From Pseudoalteromonas sp. G4 (GTDB lineage Bacteria; Pseudomonadota; Gammaproteobacteria; Enterobacterales; Alteromonadaceae): a stretch of 59,475 nucleotides of DNA. The first letter of the stretch is position 1; each line of letters begins with the position of its first letter. The translations under genes were made by a program, and so were the position numbers. The stretch covers positions 1-59,475 of the forward strand of contig NZ_JAPEHW010000017.1 of assembly GCF_028875915.1 (NCBI RefSeq). The letters are read 5' to 3'. The notes under the pieces were generated by a model. That model was not told the DNA's origin, did no database searches, and saw nothing but the letters and a program-made list of their open reading frames with translations. Positions 49,243 through 58,691 of the stretch are shown here, in pieces.

Positions 49243-50460
49243 ATGACAATCGGTGTCGGTGGCAGCACAATCGAACAAGCTTTAGCCAAGCTTGAAAATA
49301 TGACGCAACATGTTAAACCAATATCAAATGACGAGCTAAACTCACGCATTGCAAAAGCACAAACATTAATGCAGCAACAAGGCATTGCAGCAATGTATAT
49401 TGATGCTGGTACTAACCTAACCTATTTCACCGGGTTAAAATGGTACAAGAGCGAACGTTTAGTAGGCGCTATTTTACCTGCAAATGGCGACCTTTGTTAT
49501 ATTGCACCTCATTTTGAACAAGGCTCACTCAATGATTATATGAAAATCCAAGGTGATTTTTATGGCTGGCATGAACATCAAAGTCCTTATCAGTTATTAG
49601 GTGATGTTTTAAATAAATTAAATATCACTGAAGGTAAAATCGCGGTAGATCCTAGCGCAGGATTTTTCTTAGTAGATGGCATCATTAAAGCCAATCCAGC
49701 GTTTAATATCATTAATGCAGATGTAGTCACTGCACCATGTCGTGAGTGTAAATCAGCATCTGAAATCGCCTTAATGCAAACGGCTAAAAATATGACTTTA
49801 GAGGTTCATAAAGCAGCTGCAAGCATACTTAAGCCAGGTATTACAACAAAAGAAGTTGAAGCATTTATCAACCAAGCACATAAAAAGGTAGGCGCATCAG
49901 GGTCTTCATTTTGTATTGTGCTTTTTGGTTTAGCAACTTCGTTTCCTCACGGTGTAAAAGACCCACAAGTACTACAAGAAAATGATTGGGTTTTAATCGA
50001 TACAGGCTGTATTGTTGAAGGTTACCATTCAGATATCACACGTACCTACCCGTTTGGCGAAGCAACACAAGAGCAACGTGTTGCTTGGCAAGTTGAAAAA
50101 GAAGCGCAAATTGCTGCATTTAACGCGGCTAAAATTGGAGCACCTTGTGAAGTAACCGATGCTGCCGCACGTGTTGTACTTGAAGCCGCGGGTTTTGGTC
50201 CTGAATATCAGTTACCAGGCCTACCACATCGTACAGGTCATGGTTGTGGTATGGATATTCACGAATCACCTTATCTTGTTAAAGGTGACACAACGCCACT
50301 TGCAAAAGGTATGGTGTTCAGTAATGAACCTATGTTGGTTATTCCAGGCAAATTTGGTGTTCGTTTAGAAGATCATTTTTATATGGATAGTGATGGGCCA
50401 AAGTGGTTTACAGAACCATCATATAGCATCGACGACCCATTCGCACTTGCTGCCAAATAA
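49243..50460 (+). CDS. M24-family metallopeptidase (Xaa-Pro aminopeptidase/dipeptidase-like)
   Basis: A 405-residue protein from the ATG at 49243, with AGAGAA before it; the open frame extends further upstream. A creatinase N-terminal domain is followed by the pita-bread fold. The five metal ligands can be placed: Asp in 'WVLIDTGCIV', Asp in 'HSDITRTYPF', His in 'RTGHGCGMDIHE', Glu in 'FSNEPMLVIP' and Glu in 'VRLEDHFYM'. It removes N-terminal residues before proline or cleaves Xaa-Pro dipeptides. There is no signal peptide, so it is cytoplasmic. A terminator follows. Confidence 0.92.
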   Translation: MTIGVGGSTIEQALAKLENMTQHVKPISNDELNSRIAKAQTLMQQQGIAAMYIDAGTNLTYFTGLKWYKSERLVGAILPANGDLCYIAPHFEQGSLNDYMKIQGDFYGWHEHQSPYQLLGDVLNKLNITEGKIAVDPSAGFFLVDGIIKANPAFNIINADVVTAPCRECKSASEIALMQTAKNMTLEVHKAAASILKPGITTKEVEAFINQAHKKVGASGSSFCIVLFGLATSFPHGVKDPQVLQENDWVLIDTGCIVEGYHSDITRTYPFGEATQEQRVAWQVEKEAQIAAFNAAKIGAPCEVTDAAARVVLEAAGFGPEYQLPGLPHRTGHGCGMDIHESPYLVKGDTTPLAKGMVFSNEPMLVIPGKFGVRLEDHFYMDSDGPKWFTEPSYSIDDPFALAAK

Positions 50461-50464
50461 CAAT

Positions 50465-50493
50465 AAAAAAGCCGCTTCAATGCGGCTTTTTTA
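50465..50493. terminator. bidirectional intrinsic terminator
   Basis: AAAAAAGCCGC pairs with GCGGCTTTTTT and lies between the M24 peptidase gene and the convergent PilZ-like gene, which ends inside it. A and T runs on both sides allow use in both directions. Confidence 0.9.
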
Positions 50494-51090
50494 AGATTGT
50501 AATCCTTGATATAAATTTTGATGTTCCGAGCGGTGTAAATTAAATAAAAATTTTCGAAGACGATCACGTCCGCGTTGCACTTTAGCAATTTTTGCTGCAA
50601 CTAAGTCTCGCTCCACGCGCACAGTTTCAAACTCAAGAGAAACAACTTCGTCATTTGGTAAATTAATACTAAGTGACTTTTCATTAAGAATACGTTTTAG
50701 GCTTCGTCTGTCGCTTACTCTAAAAGCAATACCGGTACTAGAGAGCGACAACAGATCATGATTTTTGCCCTTTTGATCTTTAAGAGAAACATTATTGAAA
50801 TCGCCACCACGCCAGCTGCGTTCACCATTTTGAAGGTCAACTATTTCTGGTGTACCTAAAAGCGGTTTAAATTCACCATCTTCAATCGTCATTTCGAGTG
50901 GAAACCACAATTGGTAGTGACTAATTTCAGCAAGTAGCGTTAGCTTAGATTGTTCAAATACTTGATATAAACTTGTCGGAATATCAGATTTCACACTGAG
51001 TGCATGCCCAGAATGAAGTGTATCGTCAGGTAATTGCCTATCCGAAAACATTCCAGAAAAAAACTCAAGTTCTTCTTTTGATAATTCCAT
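50491..51090 (-). CDS. PilZ-like protein
   Basis: A 199-residue protein from the ATG at 51090, with AAGG seven bases upstream; a TTG six codons earlier is possible. The middle has 'LLSLSSTGIAFRVSDRRSLKRIL', similar to the 'DxSxxG' part of PilZ domains, and an arginine-rich tail. The upstream RxxxR motif that clamps c-di-GMP is not clear, so binding is uncertain. Domain architecture recalls YcgR-like proteins with an N-terminal partner domain. The call is tentative. Confidence 0.5.
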   Translation of the reverse strand: MELSKEELEFFSGMFSDRQLPDDTLHSGHALSVKSDIPTSLYQVFEQSKLTLLAEISHYQLWFPLEMTIEDGEFKPLLGTPEIVDLQNGERSWRGGDFNNVSLKDQKGKNHDLLSLSSTGIAFRVSDRRSLKRILNEKSLSINLPNDEVVSLEFETVRVERDLVAAKIAKVQRGRDRLRKFLFNLHRSEHQNLYQGLQS

Positions 51091-51420
51091 AGCATTTGCC
51101 TTATTCAATTTGGTTGAGCCTTTCTTTGTTTATTTTTTTTAGAGGAGTAGTCGGCTCGCCACATCAAATGTCCCCAAAAAGTATAAGAAACTCTACCGAA
51201 AAACTTGATTTAACTCAATGTTTGCACAGCGTTTTTGTGCATTTAACATACAAAATAAATTGTTTTTTGTACCATTTATTTGACAGAACAGTGAATTTTT
51301 ACTACTGCAGATGAATCTTTTTGTTAGTTCGCCTCACTATTTTGTGACTAGTCGTTTATTAATTAACTTTTTAAGTTAATTACTGTAAATAACGTGAAAA
51401 TTTATCTTGAAGGATCTCAC
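51091..51420. promoter_or_regulatory. divergent region in front of pepA
   Basis: About 330 bases without a gene. An inverted repeat, TAATTAACTT (51360-51369) with AAGTTAATTA (51373-51382), lies 38 bases before the pepA start and could be an operator. Nothing else stood out. Confidence 0.4.
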
Positions 51421-52914
51421 ATGAAAAAGTCTTTTCTAGCATTAGCCTTAGCGGCAACTACTGCAATGCCTGTTGCTGCAGAACAGTTTAACTTTAATAC
51501 GACAACAACATCTGACTCAGATACCTTGGTTGTTTTTAAACATGAAAACCAAATCAATGATGTTTTTTCGAATTACCCATTTGCAGCCCAATTAGCAGAG
51601 GCTATTAAAGCAAACGACTTTAGCGGTAAGTTCGCGAGTAAATTAGAAGTAATTGCACCGCAAAACAGCATTTATAAGCGTGTGATTGTGATCGGGTTAG
51701 GTGAAGATAATACACTTGAACAAGCAGAACTGACTAAACTTGGCGGCCAACTTTCAGGCATGCTTGAGAAGAAATACATTGAAAACATAGCAGTAGATAC
51801 AGGCTCATTTGGCTCTAACGATGTTGCACTACTTGCTCATGGTATTAACCTTCGCGCATACCGTTTTGATAAATATCAAAAAGAAAAGCGTGATGAGAAA
51901 ACATATACCTTTATCACACAGCAAGCAGATGAAGCAAAATCACACTATCAGCATTTAGCGAACATCGAAAAAGGTGTTTTTCTTGCACGCAATTTAACAT
52001 CTGAAGTTGCAACAGAAATGACACCTGTAGATTTTGCAAATGAAGCTAAGAAGCTGAAGAAAATTGGTGTTAAAGTTTCAGTTTTAACACCTAAAGAGAT
52101 GAAAAAACTTGGCATGGGCGCACTTGAAGCTGTTGGTCGTGGTAGTAGTGAAGGTTCTCGCTTAGTTATTGCTCATTACAAAGGTAGCGATGACGCTCCA
52201 ATTGCCCTTGTTGGTAAAGGAATCACCTTTGATTCAGGTGGCTATAGTATTAAGACAGGTTCTTCAATTGCACGAATGAAGTCGGATATGGCAGGCGCAG
52301 CTGCTGCTCTTGGTACAGTAAAAGCACTTGCGCTTAACGAAGCAAAAGTGAATGTTGTTGCTGTAATGGGTATGGCTGCTAACATGGTTTCAGAAACGTC
52401 AGTTGCACCAGGTGATGTTGTTCGTACTGCTGCTGGTCATTCTGTTGAGATCTTAAATACTGATGCTGAAGGCCGTTTAGTACTATCTGATGCCCTTTGG
52501 TATGCACGCACCGAATTTGAACCAAAAGTAATGGTTGATATCGCAACATTAACTGGCTCAAAAGTACGTGCAGTAGGTAACCGTTATGCTGCCATTTTCT
52601 CAGATGATGATGCTTTAGTTGAATCACTTACTGTTGCAGGTAAGCAAGTAAACGAAAATTTATGGCGTTTACCGCTTGGCTATAAAGATATGCTTAAGAG
52701 CCCTATTGCAGATTTTGCAAATATTGGTTCTGGTGGTCCTGGTGCTACAACAGCAGCAACATTCTTACAACAGTTTGTTGGCGATACTAAGTGGGCACAC
52801 ATTGATATAGCAGGCAATGCACTTGCATCATCAGATAAAAATGAAGTACCAAAAGGTGGTACCGGCTACAGTGTGCGGTTATTAACGCAGTGGATTGAAA
52901 ACCAATCTAAGTAA
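51421..52914 (+). CDS. exported leucyl aminopeptidase (M17, PepA-like)
   Basis: A 497-residue protein from the ATG at 51421, chosen because AAGGA stands six bases before it; the frame is open nine codons further. The M17 catalytic core is complete: 'GKGITFDSGGYSIKTGSSIARMKSDMAGAAAALG' region with the metal-binding lysine and aspartates, and 'NTDAEGRLVLSDALWYA'. Ordinary PepA is cytoplasmic, but this copy has a clear signal peptide (1-22, 'PVAAE'), so it acts in the periplasm or outside. It probably trims peptides taken up from the surroundings. A terminator follows. Confidence 0.92.
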   Translation: MKKSFLALALAATTAMPVAAEQFNFNTTTTSDSDTLVVFKHENQINDVFSNYPFAAQLAEAIKANDFSGKFASKLEVIAPQNSIYKRVIVIGLGEDNTLEQAELTKLGGQLSGMLEKKYIENIAVDTGSFGSNDVALLAHGINLRAYRFDKYQKEKRDEKTYTFITQQADEAKSHYQHLANIEKGVFLARNLTSEVATEMTPVDFANEAKKLKKIGVKVSVLTPKEMKKLGMGALEAVGRGSSEGSRLVIAHYKGSDDAPIALVGKGITFDSGGYSIKTGSSIARMKSDMAGAAAALGTVKALALNEAKVNVVAVMGMAANMVSETSVAPGDVVRTAAGHSVEILNTDAEGRLVLSDALWYARTEFEPKVMVDIATLTGSKVRAVGNRYAAIFSDDDALVESLTVAGKQVNENLWRLPLGYKDMLKSPIADFANIGSGGPGATTAATFLQQFVGDTKWAHIDIAGNALASSDKNEVPKGGTGYSVRLLTQWIENQSK

Positions 52915-52926
52915 GCTTTAATTAAC

Positions 52927-52951
52927 AAAAGTGGGCATTGCCCACTTTTTT
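52927..52951. terminator. intrinsic terminator of pepA
   Basis: AAAAGTGGGC pairs with GCCCACTTTTTT around a short loop, 13 bases after the pepA stop and 14 bases from the end of the convergent DUF5916 gene. Confidence 0.9.
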
Positions 52952-52964
52952 ATTGAAGTGCCAA

Positions 52965-55178
52965 CTAGAGTTGCCATGCGTAACTAAATTTTGTGAAGAA
53001 TGTACGCTCGTTTGCTTTTAAATGTTGCTCATCATCTTCGGCATAGCCATTATCTGAATAGCCTAAGTAAAACAGCGTTTGTGGGTTTATCTTGTAAGAA
53101 TAAATTAGTTGCGTTGCAAAATCGCGCTCTTTACTGATTGGGTTAATTTCATCTAAAGGTGAGTCACCATATCTACCCATTTCATACTGCACCACAAGTT
53201 TTAACATACTCTGCATATTAAATTTCATATTGATGCGAAAATCCGTTAAGTTCACTCTAAACGATAATGAGTCATCTAGCTTCATTTCACTGTAGGTATG
53301 TTCAAGCTTGAATTGTAAATAATCGTTATAATCCCAAGTCATCCCCGGATTTAAATACAACGAATCGCCAAGCTCTGCATTGCGAAAATCAATTTTATCG
53401 CCTACTCGGCCATAAAATGTGAACTTCAAATCACCATATGGTTTAACTGTAAACCATAAGTCGAGCAAGTTTTCATCGTAATAACGTGAAATGTACTTAG
53501 ATTCTCGAGTTAAAAAAACAAGCTCACTGTTTATATTATAAACCGCTTCGATCCCTAGATAAATTTCAAATTCTTTCTCTAAACGATCGCCATGCTGTTC
53601 GTAAGTTATATCAAAATCACCGCTAACCCAATAATCTGTGATTGCATCGCCCTTTGGCATATACCAATGATAACCGCCACCAAACAAACTTTTGTTATAC
53701 CCTGCTTTAGTAATAAACCCTAGATCACTGCGGAAGTCCTCATCAATTTGCTGGTAAGATGCAACTAGATCATACGCTTTAGTGTCGCGTTCGAATTTTA
53801 CCGATAACGCATGACCCGATTGGTTTTTAGCTAAATCAAAATCGGATACTAACTCATCTGAGTTTTCGGTATCTGAATACGCCACTTGATAACTGATTTG
53901 ATCTTGCTCTGACAAATAAGTCGCACCGTCAAAAGACGCTAAATTGTTGAAATAATTTTCACTTTGGCGACTGGTTACTAACAAACCGATATTATCTCGT
54001 GCGCCGTAATCAAGTTGATATCTGGCAATACCTGCATGGGCTTTTTCTTTAATAACAGCAAAATCAGAGCCCTGTGAACCAGGTAAAATAACCGCACTTT
54101 GTTGATCATCGGCATAGAGCACGCCATATGAATGCACGCCAGATTTACCGGTAATTTTCGCGCCTACATCAGGGTCAGCAATATTGCGTGTGTGTACTAA
54201 GTTTAATAATTCAGTTTCGAACGAATCTGCCCCGTCCAAAAAGAATGGACGCTTTTCTTCATAAAATAAGGCAAATGTGGTGTTTACATCTAATTGTCCG
54301 GCATCGGCTTCAATCTGCGAGAAGTCTGGATTAATGGTGGCATTTAAAATAGCATCAGAAGTTAAGCCATAACGAATATCAAGGCCAGGTTCAAATTCGG
54401 CGTCACCATTTTCCCAAGCATCACCTGTATCTCGTTTATCATTACGCGATGCAGTCAATGTGGGGGTTAATTGTAAATTCTTACTTGGTTTTGCGTTTTC
54501 TAAACCCGTAAGTTTATCGAATTGACAGAAACTACATTTAATATCGTAATCAAATTTAATGTTTGAATATTGATTGCGTACTTCCCTTGGCATGTTGCGA
54601 TAAAGAGATAAACCCCATGTTTGTTTACCTTCAACAAGGGGGAAACGAATAGCTGTAAATGGAATAATCATTTCAACAGTATAACCGTCATCGCTTATCT
54701 GTGTTTTAGCGTCCCAAATAGCATCCCAAGATGGGTCTTCCATCCAAGTACCATAATCGGTCATACGAGCATCGGCTTGCGCACCTAACGCATTAACATA
54801 GAATTGATAACCTGTGCGTTCATCGTTAAAGGTGTCAATCATTAAAATAACATTGTCATCAGACCAAAGATCATCCCGGTCTCGAATTGAAGCACGTATT
54901 TTTTCTGGATTTGGATCAAACGCTTTAAACGCAACATATAGCTGATCCCCATCTTCATAAATCCAAGCATGGGTTTTTACTTTTGCAGCAATACCCTCTA
55001 CAGGTTCTACTTCCCAGGGTAAGTCGATAAATGTTGCCTGCTGCCAATGTGGTTCATCTAACACACCATCTAACGTAATTGACGAATTAATTCTTTGGAG
55101 TTGATAGTTTTGTTTTGCCAACAACGGAGAGCTTACCAACAAGAAAAAAATTGCTAACATCCAAGACAATTTTTTCAC
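52965..55178 (-). CDS. DUF5916 outer-membrane protein with CBM9-like domain
   Basis: A 737-residue protein starting with GTG behind AAGGA. Signal peptide 1-21. Residues about 30-220 match a family 9 carbohydrate-binding-like domain ('SITLDGVLDEPHWQQA', 'DDNVILMIDTFNDERTGYQFYVN'). Then comes the DUF5916 stretch ('NPDFSQIEADAGQLDVNTTFALFYEEKRPFFLDGAD'-like part, about 280-315) and a long beta barrel to the end. It is probably a surface or outer-membrane protein that handles a polymer or glycan; the family's role is not proven. It is divergent from a TPR hybrid kinase gene. Confidence 0.85.
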   Translation of the reverse strand: MKKLSWMLAIFFLLVSSPLLAKQNYQLQRINSSITLDGVLDEPHWQQATFIDLPWEVEPVEGIAAKVKTHAWIYEDGDQLYVAFKAFDPNPEKIRASIRDRDDLWSDDNVILMIDTFNDERTGYQFYVNALGAQADARMTDYGTWMEDPSWDAIWDAKTQISDDGYTVEMIIPFTAIRFPLVEGKQTWGLSLYRNMPREVRNQYSNIKFDYDIKCSFCQFDKLTGLENAKPSKNLQLTPTLTASRNDKRDTGDAWENGDAEFEPGLDIRYGLTSDAILNATINPDFSQIEADAGQLDVNTTFALFYEEKRPFFLDGADSFETELLNLVHTRNIADPDVGAKITGKSGVHSYGVLYADDQQSAVILPGSQGSDFAVIKEKAHAGIARYQLDYGARDNIGLLVTSRQSENYFNNLASFDGATYLSEQDQISYQVAYSDTENSDELVSDFDLAKNQSGHALSVKFERDTKAYDLVASYQQIDEDFRSDLGFITKAGYNKSLFGGGYHWYMPKGDAITDYWVSGDFDITYEQHGDRLEKEFEIYLGIEAVYNINSELVFLTRESKYISRYYDENLLDLWFTVKPYGDLKFTFYGRVGDKIDFRNAELGDSLYLNPGMTWDYNDYLQFKLEHTYSEMKLDDSLSFRVNLTDFRINMKFNMQSMLKLVVQYEMGRYGDSPLDEINPISKERDFATQLIYSYKINPQTLFYLGYSDNGYAEDDEQHLKANERTFFTKFSYAWQL

Positions 55179-55386
55179 ACCGTATCCTTACTAAAGTTTA
55201 AAATTTTGTTAACTTTTCCAATTAAGCAATTCTAGTGCCAAATACCTATTGATGTAAACTCATAATTTATAATGATTTTTATAACGTTGATGATTTAATG
55301 CATCTCATTATTTCGTCGAATTTTCTTGAACTTAAGCATGCTTCTGCTTAAAGTAGCTGGTGGATAAAAAATAGATAGATAAAAGC

Positions 55387-58206
55387 ATGGACCGTACAGT
55401 TAAAAAAGGAATTCTTCATTTACTATTGCTAGTTGGTATTTGTTGCTCTTCTGTGGTTTTTGCAATTACTGATAACTCTCTGTCGGCCAAAATAACCAAT
55501 ATCCAAAAACAAGTTGATCTTGGTCAACAAATTGACGCCTTTTATTTACTCACACAAAATAACGCATTAAACGATGAACAACACGCTCGTGTGCTTCATC
55601 TTATCGCATCAAATTTAGCTCAATCAGGCAAACTCAATGAGGCCATTACACCGCTTGATCAAGCACTAACCCTCACACAGAATAAAGCAAAAATTGCCGA
55701 TATTCATAGGCTTCTTGGCTTAATTTATTACTATATCAATATTCCTGAAGCCGCCATTAAGTATTACAACTTAGCGCTTCTTTATCAGCTAGAACAAAAC
55801 GAACAAGTCAAAGTAGCAAATTTAGAAAATAATATTGCCCTTGCTTATGAAAAACTAAACCAATTTTCAAGAGCCCTAGATTATTACCAACAAGCTGAGC
55901 CTAGATATGCCCAATTTGGCACAAAACAAGATGTTTTAGATATCCAGCTTAATCGCGCAGGCTTGCTTTCAAAGCTTGGTCATAATTACGATGCTATATC
56001 ACTTTATCAATCGCTATTAGAAGAACATTCAAAAGAATTAGACCAAGTCTCCCTTATATTGGCACATAGTAATATTGCCGTTTCACTAACAGCTGTTGGC
56101 GAAGCAAAAAAAGCTGTTTACCATTTAGAGCAGGCAAAAACACTACTTGAGTCAAACCAAGACACCTATCAACTTGCATCTGTCGAACTTAATTTAGCAG
56201 ATAGCCATATTTGGCTTAATAATTTTCAACAAGCAAGAGTCCATATAGTTGATGCGGCTAAATTAAATGAACAACTTAACAACCCAACAATCAGTTTTAG
56301 TGTTGCATACCATCGTTCGCGAATTGCTGTGGCATTAAACGAGCCAAATATCGCATTAGAACAAATAAATAAAGCAATTGAGCTTGCGAAAAAATTTAAC
56401 TATAAACATGAATTACAAAGGGCGTATAGCCACGCATTAATTGTTTATGGAGCAAATGGTCTAATTGAAAAGGCATATGCCATTCGTGAAAATCAACTGC
56501 TTTTAAACAATGAGATTAAAGAGCAAAAAATGAAAGAGTTGCTCAGTAAAGAGCAATCAAAGAAAGATCGCGTTGATTTAGCTGACCGTGTTTCTGAGCT
56601 TGAAAAGGGTAACCAGGTCCAGAGGCTGGCAATTGAAAAATCCAAACAACAGCGAATTTTTTTCATCGTTGCAGGACTTTTAACTGTTTTACTTATTGTT
56701 GCAGCTCAGCGCCGTGCTCATGAGCGTAAAGCAAAAAAACAATTAGAAATAATTGTTGATAAACGTACCGCTGAATTACAGCAAACCAGTGAGCATTTAA
56801 GACAAGCCAGTTTAGTTAAATCAAAGTTTCTAGCCAATATGAGCCATGAAATTCGTACGCCGCTAACCGCAATTATTGGCCATTCAGAAGCTATGAGTAA
56901 TAGCCATTACGATATGCGTAATTTTAATAAAGACCTTCGTATAATCAATAATAATGGCAAACATCTACTTGATTTAATTAATGATATTTTGGATATTAGC
57001 CGGATTGAAGAGAACAAGTTAGAACTTGATATCACTACCTTTAACCTCAATTGTTTAATTGAAGAAATCAATGCTATGTTTACAACATTAGCTGAGAAAA
57101 AACATATTCAATTTCAAATTATTAATAGCCTAGATGAAGATTTCGCTATTAAAGCAGACCAATTCCGTTTAAAGCAGATCCTTTTAAATTTATGTTCTAA
57201 CGCAGTTAAATTTACTGATAAAGGCAGTGTTACATTATCAATTCGTGAAACCTTCACCGGCGTTCGCTTTAACGTGATTGATACCGGTATCGGAATGGAA
57301 GAAAAGCAGCTAGAAGAAATTTTTGACAGCTTTACCCAAGGTGATAGCAGCATCACACGTCGATTTGGTGGCTCAGGACTTGGTCTTTGCCTATCTGAAC
57401 AATTAGCTAATTTAATGAGTGGTTCTATTTCAGTAACAAGCGAAGTAAATAAAGGTAGCGAGTTCACTCTTCATCTAAACGTTGAGAAAAGTACACTGGC
57501 CAAACCAACCAATCAATTAAAACGTGATGACAAGGCTATTTTTGAAGGTAATGTATTAATTGCTGAAGATCATGAAGATAATCGAGAACTAATCTCAAGG
57601 TTATTAACCCATTTAGGTCTCAACGTATTTGCTGTTGCTAATGGTAAAGAAGCCGTTGAAGCCTGCAAAAATGGCCGCTTTGATTTAGTTTTATTAGATA
57701 TTCAAATGCCTGTACTTGATGGCATTGGTGCCTTAAAACAACTTAAGCTTTCTGGTTTTACGCAGCCTATCGTCGCTATTACTGCCAACACCATGCAACA
57801 TGAAGTCGCAAGCTACCTTGAACAAGGCTTTTCAGATCACATTAAAAAACCCATAGAGCAAGATAATTTCATTTCAACATTACAGAAATATGTTAGCTAC
57901 GACAGTAAAACGCGTAGCCACAAAGCGGTAAATTTTGCTAGTCAAATTGATAATAGTGATCTGTCGGAGAATTTTATTGCCAGTTTAGATGAAGAAAAAG
58001 CTGCATTAAAAGCGCTTTATCTAGCGCAAAATTGGCCTGAGTTACAGCAAGCATTACACAAATTACGTGGTGCAGCTGCCATGTTCAACTATCACTCCAT
58101 CGAAGAAGCTGCAGATTACTTTGAGAAAGCACTTAAATACAATGATAAAGATGCATTCCCCGAAGCATTTGAAGGTATTGAGTTTGCCCTATCAACACAA
58201 AGTTAA
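55387..58206 (+). CDS. TPR-containing hybrid sensor kinase with REC and HPt domains
   Basis: A 939-residue protein. Order: signal peptide or anchor (12-28), about eight TPR units (30-380) outside the membrane, a coiled coil, a membrane segment near 425-440, HisKA with 'KFLANMSHEIRTPLTAIIGHSE' (His487), HATPase with 'GSGLGLCLSEQL', a receiver domain with Asp771 in 'LVLLDIQMPVLDG', and a C-terminal HPt-like domain with His891 in 'ALHKLRGAAAMF'. It holds a whole His-Asp-His relay and needs an external regulator to give output. No such gene is adjacent. The TPR sensor probably reads a periplasmic protein or peptide signal. Confidence 0.9.
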   Translation: MDRTVKKGILHLLLLVGICCSSVVFAITDNSLSAKITNIQKQVDLGQQIDAFYLLTQNNALNDEQHARVLHLIASNLAQSGKLNEAITPLDQALTLTQNKAKIADIHRLLGLIYYYINIPEAAIKYYNLALLYQLEQNEQVKVANLENNIALAYEKLNQFSRALDYYQQAEPRYAQFGTKQDVLDIQLNRAGLLSKLGHNYDAISLYQSLLEEHSKELDQVSLILAHSNIAVSLTAVGEAKKAVYHLEQAKTLLESNQDTYQLASVELNLADSHIWLNNFQQARVHIVDAAKLNEQLNNPTISFSVAYHRSRIAVALNEPNIALEQINKAIELAKKFNYKHELQRAYSHALIVYGANGLIEKAYAIRENQLLLNNEIKEQKMKELLSKEQSKKDRVDLADRVSELEKGNQVQRLAIEKSKQQRIFFIVAGLLTVLLIVAAQRRAHERKAKKQLEIIVDKRTAELQQTSEHLRQASLVKSKFLANMSHEIRTPLTAIIGHSEAMSNSHYDMRNFNKDLRIINNNGKHLLDLINDILDISRIEENKLELDITTFNLNCLIEEINAMFTTLAEKKHIQFQIINSLDEDFAIKADQFRLKQILLNLCSNAVKFTDKGSVTLSIRETFTGVRFNVIDTGIGMEEKQLEEIFDSFTQGDSSITRRFGGSGLGLCLSEQLANLMSGSISVTSEVNKGSEFTLHLNVEKSTLAKPTNQLKRDDKAIFEGNVLIAEDHEDNRELISRLLTHLGLNVFAVANGKEAVEACKNGRFDLVLLDIQMPVLDGIGALKQLKLSGFTQPIVAITANTMQHEVASYLEQGFSDHIKKPIEQDNFISTLQKYVSYDSKTRSHKAVNFASQIDNSDLSENFIASLDEEKAALKALYLAQNWPELQQALHKLRGAAAMFNYHSIEEAADYFEKALKYNDKDAFPEAFEGIEFALSTQS

Positions 58207-58278
58207 GCTAGCACATAATCTCATCTTGTTTTAATTAGGCATCAGCATAATTTCTATTTTAAAGGGAAGTTAATTCAC

Positions 58279-58551
58279 ATGGATAAACTCTTAGTTTTAG
58301 GTATCGTATTTCAAATATTCTCGGTATTACTTATTTTATTTGCGGGTAATAAAAAGACGTATTTTAGTCAAAAGATAAAACAAATTGGCCAAGCGCTTAC
58401 TATGGGTTTATCACTTATTTTGATTACTCACTTTAGTGCTCCAATGAGCACGTTTGCTCAAAATGTTGTTTTTGCACTATGCATGTGTGTAATTGTGATA
58501 TCACTTGTTAAATTTCTCTTAATCTTAAAAGAGTCAAGTGCGCCAAAATAA
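58279..58551 (+). CDS. small membrane protein
   Basis: A 90-residue protein with three hydrophobic segments (about 2-22, 34-54, 61-83) joined by basic loops, so it is an inner-membrane protein. GGGAAG stands before the ATG. I do not recognise the family. It follows the hybrid kinase by 72 bases on the same strand and may be co-transcribed with it. Confidence 0.7.
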   Translation: MDKLLVLGIVFQIFSVLLILFAGNKKTYFSQKIKQIGQALTMGLSLILITHFSAPMSTFAQNVVFALCMCVIVISLVKFLLILKESSAPK

Positions 58552-58691
58552 AATTAATTTACTGTTAAATATAAAAGCCTTACTCCAACGCCATCAAGTA
58601 CTAAAAATGACAAGTAGCTTGGCATTAACTCAATTATTAAACTCTCGCATCAAGTAGCATGTGCCTTTACCAATTTACAAAGGCACATGCC

